Shown piece after piece: positions 33,817 through 44,486 of a stretch of 64,000 nucleotides of DNA (position 1 is its first letter; every line of letters begins with the position of its first letter). The notes beneath the pieces are model-generated. The model was not told the DNA's origin and did not search any database. It was given only the letters and a program-made list of their open reading frames with translations. The position numbers and the translations under genes were made by a program. This DNA is from Usnea hakonensis (taxonomy: Eukaryota > Ascomycota > Lecanoromycetes > Lecanorales > Parmeliaceae): contig BLJB01000032.1 in NCBI GenBank assembly GCA_013423325.1, forward strand, positions 62,001 through 126,000. The letters are read 5' to 3'.

Positions 33817-35277
33817 ATGGGATTTTGTAACGAGCAAAGTACTCAGCACCAGGCGCCAACAAACAACCAACTCGGGGAACCTCATTTGCAACAAGAGTCA
33901 TCCAAAATGACGGACGGAAAACAACGACCAAAAGTTCCTCGTCTTTCTTCGGCGACTGCGGACCTCAATGGTCTGAGCATTGGGCCACATGTTGTTGTAC
34001 CACCTAGCCATATGCATGCCCCTAGCGATGCTCACGAAACAGCCGCTGCACTCGAGCTGGCCAAACACCATCTCGCGGACCTCGACTCGGAAGATGCTGT
34101 AGTCACCCCCAGTACGCGTCCAGAGACAACGACCACAGATAGCTACGCATTCGCATTCGACATTGATGGAGTCCTCATACGTGGTGGAAGGCCAATACCC
34201 GAGGCAATTGAAGCGATGAAGGTTCTAAACGGTCAGAACGAATACGGTGTCAAAGTGTAAGTTAGAGACAATGGAATGTCCAAGCAGTCCTTGCTGACAA
34301 TCTAAAGTCCCTATATCTTCCTCACGAACGGCGGTGGAAAGACAGAGCAGGAGCGATGTGTAGACCTGAGCAGACAACTGGAACTTGAAATCTCGCCCGG
34401 ACAGTTCATCTGTGGCCATACACCTATGAGGGAGATGGCGGAAAAGTACAAGACAGTGCTTGTTGTAGGAGGAGAAGGCGAGAAGTGCCGCTTGGTCGCA
34501 GAAGGCTATGGCTTTAGAGACGTGGTCACCCCTGGCGATATCATGAAAGACAACGACAGGACGACCCCATTCCGAAGGCTCACGGAGCAGGAGACGCAGA
34601 ACTCGCGGGTCCGAAACTTTGGCGAAACTGAGATTGACGCCATCTTCGTCTTTGCGGATAGTCGTCACTGGGGAGATGATCAGCAAATCATCATTGATTT
34701 ACTTACTTCCAAGAACGGCCGGCTCGGCACAAGGTCCGAGAATTACGATGAAGCTCCTCCAATCTACTTCTCCCACAACGATCTGATATGGTCTGCCGCT
34801 CACGAACACACACGCCTTGGCATGGGCGCCCTGCGCTCCTCATTGGAAGCAATTTACAAAAGCATCACAGGCAAAGAGCTCGTATCGACAGCGTTCGGCA
34901 AGCCCCAGCTTGGTACGTTCCAATTCGCCACACGATTACTCCAACAATGGCGCAAAGACACTCATGGGATCAATAAGCCGCCAGAGACCGTTTACTTTGT
35001 TGGTGACACCCCGGAATCTGACATTCGTGGTACCAACGAATTTAATGAATCCAAGTTGTCCGAGAACGACTGGTACTCGATTCTTGTGCGGACGGGCGTT
35101 TTTAAGGAGGGGACGAAACCTCGTTACACGCCACGGATAACAGTCGACAACGTCCTTGATGCCGTGAATCACGGTATAAAGCGTGAGAGGGCAAAAATAA
35201 GGAAGTTGAATGCACTTCCTAGCCAAGGGACCATTGATGAAAGCGCTATCAACGGGGTGGCCGTTGTTGATGACTGA
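33817..35277 (+). CDS. HAD-superfamily hydrolase, CECR5/YKR070w type
   Basis: Predicted phosphatase of HAD subclass IIA, related to human CECR5 (HDHD5) and yeast YKR070w, which are mitochondrial proteins of unclear substrate. Exons 33817-34256 and 34308-35277 give 469 residues. The nucleophile motif is FDIDGVLIRGG (114-124, Asp115/Asp117). PIPEAIEAMKVL, motif II YIFLTNGGGKTEQER and a cap region with VLVVGGEGEKCRLVAEGYGF follow. Motif IV is VGDTPESDIRGTNEF at about 378-392. The fungal family usually has a variable N-terminus of 60-100 residues before the first motif, as here. An alternative start at 33907 (MTDGKQRPKV) would remove 30 residues. Neither start gives a strong presequence. Confidence 0.9.
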
Positions 35278-36264
35278 TGGCGCCAATGTCGCTAGGGCTC
35301 ATGATATCTCTTGCTCCCTTTGCTGACAGATGTGGTGGCTAAGGGAAATTGTTTGGAGCTCGTTTCTGTGGGCTCTTGTCTCTAGGCCTGGATGTGGCGT
35401 TTGTACCAGGGTCTTGGGGTACATGACTGTTTTCTCTTCCAAAAGGAGCCTATATCTCAAACAAGGCGCACGCGTATACCCTAAAGTAGGCAGATAGCTA
35501 TATAGCCTATCCAGACTGTTAGACGATAAAGCGGACCAGTTTGCAATTGTGTTACATTGCATTAGTTACCTAGGCATTCATGACTTTTTCGCTAGTGGCA
35601 CGGGAATATGCAGTTAAAGCAATTGACAATACTTGGCCTTGATTGCCTAGCTCTACGTTCCTAGCCTGTAGGCATCTCATGGGTCATGGATGATTGGCAA
35701 GCCACATGAGATTGATGCTTGATGGAATCATCTAGATGGAGTAAAATGTAAAATGCTAGGAGCAGTGGAGCGGAAGTGTTTCGGAGGTGAAGTAACGAGG
35801 AAAGTCACCGATGCAGCCCTAGATTCGGCTAATTTAAGTACAGTAAATGGGCCTAGATTTTTAGAAGAAGAAGACGAACAAGGGTCAAGGTGGATGCGAC
35901 AGCCTAGAGAGTACTCTTGCAAGTTGATGACAGTGACTTTCAATAAATAGGACTTGGTCATATGAGAATTAACAGCTTGTCTCGAGGCTGCCACAGCCCA
36001 CATGCACATGCACATGCCCGAAATTTATGAAACATTTCAGAGTGAAGGCTCAACACAAAAACAAACATCGCCACCACTTGAACTTCACAGTATTTAATTT
36101 AATAATAATGCTCCCTTTCACTTTTCATTTTCACCCCCACCGTGACCCCACCAAAATAAGCATTCCACGAAGAATGGTCAGTCATAACAATTCACAAGCT
36201 GATACTCTACGGGCTTCTTAATATCCCGGCAGTCACGCTTTCTGCTGTCTAGAGTATAATCATC
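35278..36264. other. Intergenic, nothing recognised
   Basis: 987 bp between two plus-strand genes. Short open frames on both strands lack any motif. Confidence 0.5.
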
Positions 36265-37281
36265 ATGCTCTCTCCTTGTTCCCACACCCATATCCTCACG
36301 ACTCCACCCGACGAGAATGAGGTCGTCGAGGAGGTCCAAAACTCTCCCCTCCTAAAACCTTTACCTGCCCCGCCCACAATCGAATCTCCTCAACCCCACA
36401 CTCCTCGACGCACCACAGTCCCAGACACCCTGACCGCTCCAACTCCCTTCTCCGCCCTCTCGGTATCGTCTCTACCACACCGACCTCGCGCTCGTTCCCC
36501 GTTCGCCAAAGGCCATCTAAGGTCCAAGTCTTCTGGAAGCGGCTCGTTCAGCGCCCCACAAATGACTCGGGCACATTCATCCCCTGTCCCAAACACCACA
36601 GCCCGTCCTGTGATACCTAGGCCACCAAGCCCCCTCGGACCTCCTCTTCGACGACGCAGCCCCATGAGGAGACCGTCTGACGAATCCTTCTCCAGCTTCA
36701 GCAACCAGCTAGACATCGACCAGACCATCTCCGAGAATTCAGAATTAGAATTAGACCTGACACCCCGAGCAACAATGGAGTTCGATTCCGTGCCTGCTTC
36801 TCCTTCGCCGTCATACACTAATTATCAGACCTTTCCTCGCAGCCGCCGACGGCCTGCGTCCCCGCTTCACCAGATCTCGCTGTCTGCTTTCTCTTCGAAC
36901 ACTCTGAAGCACTCACTTCGAGCATCCGCTTCCACACCCTCTCTGGCCGCCAGCCAGTACAATGAAACCTACCCATCCAATTACTCTTACTCTTCCGGCT
37001 CAGTTCCGTCGACGCCCACGTCATTCCGCTCTCGATCTCCAAGCATATCCTCCCTTGAGACAATCCCGGACTCGCCTGATGCGGAGCGGGAGGCTGAAAA
37101 TATTGCTATGCTGAAAGCTGCTGCTGATCGAGAAGATCAGAGCGAAGAAGGTATCAGAAGACGGGCTGGCTCTGATGTAGGAGTGAGAGGGGCAGGCAAG
37201 GGGGACAAGAGGAAGAGGTGGAGTGTTTGCGGGGCAGAGAGGAGAGGCGATCTGGATCTAGAGACAATCTGGGAGGATTGA
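36265..37281 (+). CDS. Proline/serine-rich protein of unknown function
   Basis: Single exon, 338 residues, strongly Ser/Pro/Arg-rich and probably disordered, with many SP/TP dipeptides. The C-terminal part looks more constrained. It contains SLETIPDSPDAEREAENIAM followed by LKAAAD, and the last residues RKRWSVCGAERRGDLDLETIWED. That ending recurs in ascomycete basic proline-rich hypothetical proteins as I recall them. No enzyme, membrane segment or signal peptide is visible. The start is the Met after a pyrimidine-rich leader; upstream frames are closed. Confidence 0.75.
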   Translation: MLSPCSHTHILTTPPDENEVVEEVQNSPLLKPLPAPPTIESPQPHTPRRTTVPDTLTAPTPFSALSVSSLPHRPRARSPFAKGHLRSKSSGSGSFSAPQMTRAHSSPVPNTTARPVIPRPPSPLGPPLRRRSPMRRPSDESFSSFSNQLDIDQTISENSELELDLTPRATMEFDSVPASPSPSYTNYQTFPRSRRRPASPLHQISLSAFSSNTLKHSLRASASTPSLAASQYNETYPSNYSYSSGSVPSTPTSFRSRSPSISSLETIPDSPDAEREAENIAMLKAAADREDQSEEGIRRRAGSDVGVRGAGKGDKRKRWSVCGAERRGDLDLETIWED

Positions 37282-37972
37282 GAGGACAGTTATCCTTTCT
37301 TGCATACGAACTGACAGTGAAAACTTCCGACGGCGTCCAGAAGTCTACAAAGCACCAACAAAGTCACTCGCCCAAAAGGAGCACATCGATAGGGATAGAT
37401 GGAGTTTTCGGCCCTTTGTCAGGGTCAATCCCAATATGGTTCTACATCTCTTACACGGTCATCGGCTATATTATGCATGAGCTTGGGGGCATGAATATCT
37501 GGCGTCAGCATGGCAAGGGCACAACAACATCGATGACGTTTTCATGCAAAAAGCGAGGTCACAGGCGTTGGGAAAGCTTTCTTGAGAAGCAGGGGATGTT
37601 GGAAGCGATACCCGGTGGCCAGTCTTTGTACATTAGAGCAGCATGCCATCATAGCTGAGCAGCAACACAGCATGCATACTTGGCTTTCTGAAAACTCGCT
37701 TAGCAATCTTTTCGTTGTACCTCAAGACCGTCAGCTCACTGCGGATATGGGTTCAGTCAAGTAAGCATGCCATGTGTCTGACTGATTGATCTGGTTGAGC
37801 ACGCAACATCCATTGCGGCAGTACGGTAATGCGCACAACGCGGTAATGTGGAGATTTACGTGCTATGCTACAATATTTTTCTGCCACGATATCAGTCCCG
37901 TTGACTGCTCTGTGAGAGCATCCATCCCGGTAGGTGGTTTGTTACTCTGGAATACATCATCTGCCCCCATTC
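37282..37972. other. Convergent intergenic region, nothing seen
   Basis: 691 bp between the proline-rich gene stop (plus) and the prohibitin stop (minus). Confidence 0.5.
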
Positions 37973-38906
37973 TCACGACCTCAGCCCCAGCAGTAATCCA
38001 GCGCCCTTCCCCCCCTTCTCCCCACCCTCGCCTCCACCAGGAAGATAAGTCACATTCGGGTTTCCCGCCAACGTCTGCGCAATCTCCTTACTCGCCTCGA
38101 TCCTCCTGATCATGATCAACCCATCCCCAGCCCTCGCCACAGCCCTCGAGATAGTCTCCGCGCTCTCCGCCTCACCCTCCGCCCTGATGACGTTCGCCTG
38201 CCTCTCCTGCTCCGCCTTCTCGACGATGAACCGACTCCTTTCGGCGTCCTGCTGCGCAATCTGCTTCTGTTCGACGGCCCGAGTGAATTCTTTACCAAAG
38301 GTCATGTGGGTGATGGAGACGTCTTCGAGCGCAATGTTGAACTCGGAGGCGCGTTTCAGGAGGTCGGTGCGGATGCGGGCGGAGACGGATTCCCGCTGCG
38401 TGATCAGTTCGGCGGCGTCGAATTGGGCGACGATGGATTTGAGGACTTCGTTGCCGATGGAGGGGAGGACGCGCTCGTCGTAGTCGAGGCCGAGGGACTA
38501 GGTTTGAGGATTATGTTAGCGGACGGGGAAGGTATGGGATGTATTCGTGAAGATTTTGTTGTAGAAAGATATGGCAAGATCGTACCTGGTATATCTTTGG
38601 CAAATTTGGCACTTCCGGTCTATGCAGCACCCTCAACGTCAAGCTGACCATTTGCAAATCCTTGCTCCCGGTCGTGGTCGAGATGTTTCTGGGTTTGGTG
38701 CGGACGTCATAGATGATGGATTTTTGCAGCCACGGGATGAGGAAATGAGTGCCTTCGTTGACGACAGTCTCTTTGACTCCTGATAGACGATCGAATATGA
38801 CGGCGCGAGAGCCGCCTTTGACATCGTACATGGAGGCTTGGACGAAGGAACCGGCGACGGCGACGGGGACGGCCCATTTGTAGACTGCGCTCAGTGCGTT
38901 GGCCAT
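37973..38906 (-). CDS. PHB1: Prohibitin-1, mitochondrial inner membrane
   Basis: Subunit of the ring-shaped prohibitin complex (with Phb2) that scaffolds the mitochondrial inner membrane and protects newly made proteins. Exons 38586-38906 and 37973-38497 give 281 residues, the usual length. An N-terminal hydrophobic anchor (ALSAVYKWAVPVAVAGSFVQ) precedes the SPFH domain: GGSRAVIFDRLSGVKETVVNEGTHFLIPWLQ, PRNISTTTGSKDLQMVSLTLRVL and RPEVPNLPKIYQ. It continues LGLDYDERVLPSIGNEVLKS, then FDAAELITQRESVS. The C-terminal coiled coil is QDAERSRFIVEKAEQERQA followed by VIRAEGEAESA. Nothing is missing. The gene shares a 297-bp divergent promoter with QCR8, another inner-membrane protein gene. Confidence 0.97.
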
Positions 38907-39203
38907 GGTGGAAAAATTGCGTTAGATAGGGATCTAGATGCAATAGAGGGGGGCAGTGCTGCAGGGGAGCACTGCAGGTTTTTGGAAAGGGGACAATGTT
39001 GAGCAAGAGGTCGAAAAGTAGCTTTGCGTCGGAAAATATCAAGGTTCAATGCGGTTTAGCGTCATCTTGAAATCACTTGGCATTATGAAAGCAACTCTTT
39101 CTCTACTCGCACCTATCGCTTCTTCAAACGAAATCCTTTACTACAACATTCCCTACAAGAAGTCGATCGACAATTGGTCTTATAGTATACCCCGTTGCCC
39201 ATC
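38907..39203. promoter_or_regulatory. Shared divergent PHB1/QCR8 promoter
   Basis: 297 bp separate the two start codons. It holds a perfect 8-bp palindromic pair (GCAGTGCT at 38953-38960, AGCACTGC at 38968-38975, 7-bp spacer) and a reverse CCAAT core (ATTGG, 39173-39177). CCAAT is the target of the Hap complex, which controls many respiratory genes in fungi. That the site works here is inference, and its closeness to the QCR8 ATG argues for caution. Confidence 0.55.
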
Positions 39204-39833
39204 ATGACAGGAGGAAGTGCCCCATTGGACACGAAGCACGGCCAGTACGTCCTCTCCGATCTCCTCGAAACACTTGCATCAATATCCATGCTTTTCGTGA
39301 GTTGAACTGACATCCCTCACAGGTATCTTGGTGGTTGGGGAAATCTGGGTATGCTCTTTGCAAAACCGTTGCTCTCCTACAACGCTCCAGTGACCGCGAC
39401 TACAACGGATTATCCTTCTCGGCCAACTGGCAACATCATATGAAACTGCGCAAACGGCTAACATCCGGGTTGATCAGGCTCTCAAACACAGAAAGGCATA
39501 ACAACGTATTCCATCTCCGCCAACCGTCAACGTCCTCTAGCCGGTACGCTTAATGCCGCAGTCTTTAATACGTGGCGGAGATTCAGAGCTCAGGCTCTTT
39601 ACGTCATACCACCTTTTGTGGTTGCATACATGACTATGAATTGGGCTGTTGAGAAGTGAGTCTCGTGGAGCCTACGATGTTGGGAGGACAACACGAACGG
39701 AAAGAATATTTGGTAGAGGGAGTTTGCTGACGATTTGGAATGCAGAAATGAGTACTACAACTCGAAAACAGGGAGAATGCACGACGCAGAGGCTGCCGAT
39801 GCAGCTACTCAGGGAGGACCAGTGCGCGGTTAA
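39204..39833 (+). CDS. QCR8: Cytochrome bc1 complex subunit 8
   Basis: Small single-span subunit of respiratory complex III that binds cytochrome b near the ubiquinone site. Four exons (39204-39244, 39323-39348, 39478-39655, 39746-39833) give 110 residues, in line with the family. Recognisable segments are YLGGWGNLGSQTQKGITTYSIS, then ANRQRPLAGTLNAAVFNTWRR. The membrane span is LYVIPPFVVAYMTMNWAVEK, and the C-terminus NEYYNSKTGRMHDAE ends in a short Ala/Gly tail. Exon 2 is only 26 nt. The acceptor at 39477 is the one that restores the QKGI motif. Exons this small make the gene invisible to simple open-frame calling. Confidence 0.95.
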
Positions 39834-40326
39834 ATTTGAAAGATGCATGTTCTTTGAGATGCGGAGAGTATTCGTGAGCGAGATCGACCACAATGTATAG
39901 AGCTCAACGTAGTTCAACTTTGACAAATGCTATCCTCTCGCTTCGTGTGGACTTGACGGAGGGATAAAGGGAGAAGTAAAAACAAATTCACGGCTTCAGG
40001 TTTCCCAGCTCTGACTACCTAGTGGGGGCTCACAATTCTACCAAATGTATGATACTGCAAGCGTCGGAATGCACACACCACTTTGTGTTTCTGGTATTCG
40101 AAAGCTCCCTAGACACAATTTCCAATGACCTCCAAATGCGGCTTAGAAGTCCAATTTTTCTCGTACAATTGCAGCCATGATCAATTTGATCACAAAGGTG
40201 CGCAGAGAGCGCGCTCTGCATCTGACCAATTGAGCCTAGAGCGATAGGGCTGATCGCAACCACCAAAAACTTTAGTCTTGAACTTTTATTCTGCATTTTG
40301 TTCTTGTATCTTCAAACTTCATAGCA
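39834..40326. other. Intergenic, NHP2 promoter, nothing else
   Basis: 493 bp between QCR8 and NHP2, both on the plus strand. No feature recognised. Confidence 0.5.
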
Positions 40327-41140
40327 ATGGCGAAAGAGAAACCTACAGATCCTGAGAAGGAGGCCAAGAAGAAGGCCAAAGCAGAGAAGAAAGCCAAGCG
40401 CTCAGAGACCGACGGCGTCCACAAATCCAAATCAGACAAGAAGGAAAAGGCGAAAAAAGAGAAGAAAGAGAAGAAAGACGAAGAAGATGCAGCTATAGCC
40501 TCAGACGTAGAGCCTACTACCAGGCTCTTGAACATGCTCGAAGAGACCAAGCCTGGTAGCGTGGCTATTAAAGAAGAAAATGGGGAGGTGAAGGTCAAGG
40601 TGAAAATGGAACCGTTGCTAGGTGCACTGGTGCCGTTTGCGAATCCATTGGCAGATGAGAAGACTGGAAAGAAGGTGCTGAAAAGCGTCAAGAAAGGTAG
40701 TCTATTATCTGATGAATTTCTAAATCTACCCGTGACTGATGGCATTCGTGTTGGCAGCGACGAAGAACAAAACTCTCAAGCGCGGCGTCAAAGAGGTGGT
40801 CAAATCTCTCCGCAAGTCAAGCACCGCCGCCGCTACCGCCGGAAACGACGAGCCCCCCGCGATCGTCATTCTCGCCGCAGATATCTCACCCATGGATGTC
40901 ATATCGCATCTTCCGGTGCTTTGCGAGGACCATGGCGTGCCGTACATCTATGTGACGTCGAGGGCGGAACTGGGCGCGGCTGCTAGTACGAGCAGGCCGA
41001 CGAGCGTGGTTATGATTACGCAGGAGGCGGTGGGGAAGAAGAAGGGGACTGGGGAGAAGGGGACGGACGAAGATTTCAGGGAGGTGTATAAGGATTTGGT
41101 GAAGATTGTGGTAAAGGCTTCGAGGGATGTCAGGATATGA
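40327..41140 (+). CDS. NHP2: H/ACA snoRNP core protein Nhp2
   Basis: Core protein of box H/ACA ribonucleoproteins, which pseudouridylate rRNA in the nucleolus. Exons 40327-40696 and 40758-41140 give 250 residues. The first 60 residues are a Lys/Glu-rich, nucleolar-type extension, longer than in yeast but common in filamentous fungi. The L7Ae/Nhp2 domain follows: ATKNKTLKRGVKEVVKSLRK, PAIVILAADISPMDVISHLP, VLCEDHGVPYIYVTSRAELG, then SVVMITQEAVGKK and the C-terminal helix EVYKDLVKIVVKA. The intron acceptor at 40757 gives the family-typical KKATKNKTLKRG join. The start is the first Met of the basic extension. Confidence 0.94.
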
Positions 41141-41988
41141 TGTTTGTGGATATCGTTAGGAGTTGCACACGCAAGGCGTTGGTGAAAGAAAAAGTGCCAG
41201 TTGTGTCAGGTGGGAATGCTACGTTGTGAGTCCACGCTGGACTTTTCACGGAGCCGCGCGTTGACGAGTAGATAGGTCTTTGATACCCTCCATGTACAAT
41301 TGTCTCCAATACCCGATTTAGTCCTAACCGTCGTTGCTGCAGATCATTCAACCAAAGCGTGATACTCCAACATCTCATACACATGGAACGTCCCGACCTT
41401 TGCTTATTCCATTAAATTCTCCTGCATCCATGCCTTCCCAGACCCTCCATATTTCATAAACTTCACCTCCGCCCATCCTCTTCGACGAGCCCCGAGATAC
41501 GGACCCTTCCGGAGACTACGTTCCAAACTCTAAGGCAGGTAAGAGCCGCAAGCTCCACCTTTGGAAAATCCAGGCGAGTGGTTTGTGGACCGTCCCAGTA
41601 ACGCAGCATCTACCAAGGAACAGATGCAGGAGAAAAGACCTAGTTGAAAATTATTACGAGTCAAAAGAACACCAAATGTCTGCAATTCCGCGATTGGCAA
41701 GCTGATTTTGGTACGAAATGATCCCTACCATACAGCTAGTTGCTTTCAATGTTTCGATGATTGAGGTTTGTTGAGCATTGCATGTTGCTCAGGAATTAGG
41801 TGGATAGTTCGAGAGAAAATGGGGAAAAGACCTGTTTCAAGAAGATCCCAAACAGCTCATCTAACCTGGCCCTTCAACAACAAGGTAAAAAATTACCATT
41901 AGCTCTAAAATCCATCTCCCATCTCCCAACACGCCAATCCCCCTTACCTCGCCCTTCCCCAATCCAACTTCCAACCCCCACAAATCAT
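41141..41988. other. Convergent intergenic region, nothing seen
   Basis: 848 bp between the NHP2 stop and the stop of the small minus-strand gene. Confidence 0.5.
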
Positions 41989-42288
41989 CTACTTCTTCCC
42001 CGCATCCTCCGGCAGCCCCCCCAACCCATCATGGCCCTCCCTCCCCACCCCCTTCGGCAGATCCGCATTCTTCCCAACGACCTCCCCCTGCGTCCGTGCG
42101 CCGCTCTCCCCGCTCGCCGGCTCCCGCATGTCGCCCCCGTACGAGACGTCGCTCTCGACGCCGCCGGATCCGACGTTCACTTTGCTGCCGTCGGCGGAGT
42201 TCCAGTCTGAGGGTACGGGGGGGGCGTCGGGGAGGGGGAGGGCGGACTGGCGCTCGGCGATGATTTCGGATTTGGGTTTGGAGGACAT
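41989..42288 (-). CDS. Small conserved ascomycete protein, unknown function
   Basis: 99 residues from MSSKPKSEIIAERQSALPLP. The protein is hydrophilic and rich in Gly, Ser and Pro. It contains PSDWNSADGSKVNVGSGG and the C-terminal GREGHDGLGGLPEDAGKK. I recognise the opening (SEIIAERQSALPLP...SDWNSAD) as a small hypothetical conserved across filamentous ascomycetes, with no function known to me. No membrane segment or signal is present. An in-frame extension upstream to 42441 is possible but is a pyrimidine-rich leader by composition. The next gene is divergent, 393 bp away. Confidence 0.75.
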   Translation of the reverse strand: MSSKPKSEIIAERQSALPLPDAPPVPSDWNSADGSKVNVGSGGVESDVSYGGDMREPASGESGARTQGEVVGKNADLPKGVGREGHDGLGGLPEDAGKK

Positions 42289-42681
42289 TGTTTGGAGGTT
42301 TGGTGGTGGTTGTGGTGGTGTTTGGTGTATGGGGATGAGAGGATTGTTGTTTGGTTTGTGGTTTGGGAGGATATAATGGTGGCGGAATCGGATGACATGA
42401 CACCGAATTCGTGAGAATGCCATCTTCTTAGCGGGCACCAATCAGCGGGCAATTGTTCCCGAGCGACTTCATTCCGCCTGACGAATTTTCAGGGCAAATA
42501 TTTTTGGTGGGGGTGGGCATTACATCACTCCTGCCATGATGTAGCACTTTGAGAGCTTCCTTACTACGTAATACAAACAACAGTCTTATCACATCTGACT
42601 GCTTCACCTCAAGCAGCAACTTTCAGAAAGAAGTCTTGTTGATACGAGTAGACTGTAAAAAAAATAATCACTCAGACAACC
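42289..42681. other. Divergent promoter between two conserved unknown genes
   Basis: 393 bp. It starts with a purine-rich stretch on the plus strand, which is the CT-rich leader of the minus-strand gene. No further motif called. Confidence 0.5.
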
Positions 42682-43568
42682 ATGGAATTTCAAGGCACTC
42701 CCATTGGTTCGACAAACCAGGGCATGAAGGTAAGGAAGAATTCACTTCCTGTCCACCCCTTTTTCATAATCACCCTTTTCCAACCTGAATACCTTTGTAC
42801 GGTCATGCTGACCTTTTCATCCAGAACACATCAGATCCCGAACGCTACACTAATCCCACGAAAGAAGGCGCTGGTGCTATAGCCTCGGATTCCCTTGCGG
42901 CAGAATCCGCCAGCTCCGGCGGAAAATTTGGCGAGAACCGTGACTCCAATCCCCTCTCAGTCAAAGGGGACCAATCTACCTTGAACAACACCGAAACCTC
43001 AGCTGCGAAGGTCCTCGCACCAGCGGACAACGCCGCCGCACGTGAGGAGAAAGAAGCATTGGACGAAACTCCAGCTGAGGCGAAAGGCTCAGCCGGAAAC
43101 AAGTATTCCGAGGGTGCGAATGGACAGTCAGATATTCCAGGTCATAGCCTTGACGGGAAGCCTGCATCGGGTTTGCGTGGAGTGACTGGCCCAAGCAGCT
43201 CCATGGGCACATCTGGCCAGTTGGCTGGTAGTGGGAATAAAGCCGGTCCAACAGAGAATACGCTTAAAGAAGAGGGCGACGCGGGTGTAGATGCTGCCCC
43301 TGGGTATGTAGCAAGTGTGGTGTCTGAAGCCAACCAGACTGGCAAGCCAAAGGGAAAGAACATCACAGAGGGCGGTTTTGACGATGACCCCAGCAACAAT
43401 GCAAGTTTCAACACTGATATCGGCACCGAGAATGATCCAGGAAGGAAGGCTGTGGGCGATATGCAAAAGAAGGCCCAAACTGCGAGTGGAGGAACTGGTC
43501 CGAGGCAAGCGCCTGGAGAGAGCGACAACAGCCAGTACGATGTTTTGGGCACTGATCAGTCTACTTGA
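42682..43568 (+). CDS. Hydrophilic Gly/Ser/Ala-rich protein, unknown function
   Basis: Exon 1 (42682-42729) encodes MEFQGTPIGSTNQGMK. A 95-bp intron joins exon 2 (42825-43568). Total 263 residues. The protein is almost entirely hydrophilic and low in hydrophobic residues, with repeated Gly-Asn/Gly-Ser segments. The C-terminus reads GGFDDDPSNNASFNTDIGTE, then NDPGRKAV. The composition resembles stress-associated disordered proteins (late-embryogenesis-like or conidiation-type hydrophilins), but no defining motif is present. The start Met sits just upstream of a clean GTAAGG donor. The gene is divergent from another small, Gly-rich unknown. Confidence 0.75.
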
Positions 43569-44486
43569 GGGCCTAAAAAAATCAGTAAAGGTACGATAGT
43601 TGAAGCTGCATACATGCTTTCGCAGAAAGTTACTCCAGATATGGCATAGATACCAGATAGCCCTAGCATCGGAAGGACGTATTCAAAAGCATGCGCATCC
43701 TAATTTTGTATAGAATGAAGACTATCCGCACTAACGCAGCCTACCTCTAGGTGAGTTTGTTTCAGCTTGTTGAAATAAAAAGTCCTCCAACAGGTAGAGC
43801 TTTCAAAGGGGTTACTTAAGTGTCTCTGGCTTATTGCGACAGGATGTCCTTCGACCGGTGCAGCTACCACCAAAGTGGAACGGACATCTCAGCTTGAATT
43901 AAGCCTGCATCGGACTTTAGCAGTCTCCAGCCTTGAAAAAAATTGATCGAGTTGCTATCTCTCCACGCCGTCGATGTATGTCTATCCTTCATGACTTTTC
44001 TTCTAGACCTTCTTTTCTGAGCTTGGCCACGTGTTTGGGCACGCAAATCCCCTCAAGGTCTCAATAGCGACCAAAAACCGGACTTCACATTCTGAAGCCA
44101 ATATCGAGATAGCCAAGACCGCGAGGACCGACCGTTTCATTGGAGTACTTCACAATTTGTACAGTGCGCGGTACCAGTGACTTGCTCTGAACGAAAATGA
44201 TACAATGTAACCCTCGGCAGGGATACAAGGTCCGTGCTCGAGCTCAAAAATTCCTTCTGATGAGAAAAGACTAAGCAGACACTTTGATGAACAAAGGCAG
44301 GTATTGGCGAGGCGGGAAAACGGCCAACGGTCAAGATGCAGCTCTGACTCTGAGGCTGTAAGAAAATAAGAAACCATGAAAATTTTCCGGTTCCTTCCGT
44401 TGCGGTCAATGTAGCCTTGTCGACGCCGAACGGCCTCCTTGATGAAGCGACCACCTGTGAGGCCCATCCGTGCGTACGTCATACAA
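43569..44486. other. Convergent intergenic region, nothing seen
   Basis: 918 bp between the hydrophilic-protein gene and the rRNA methyltransferase stop. Minus-strand open frames here have no recognisable product. Confidence 0.5.
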
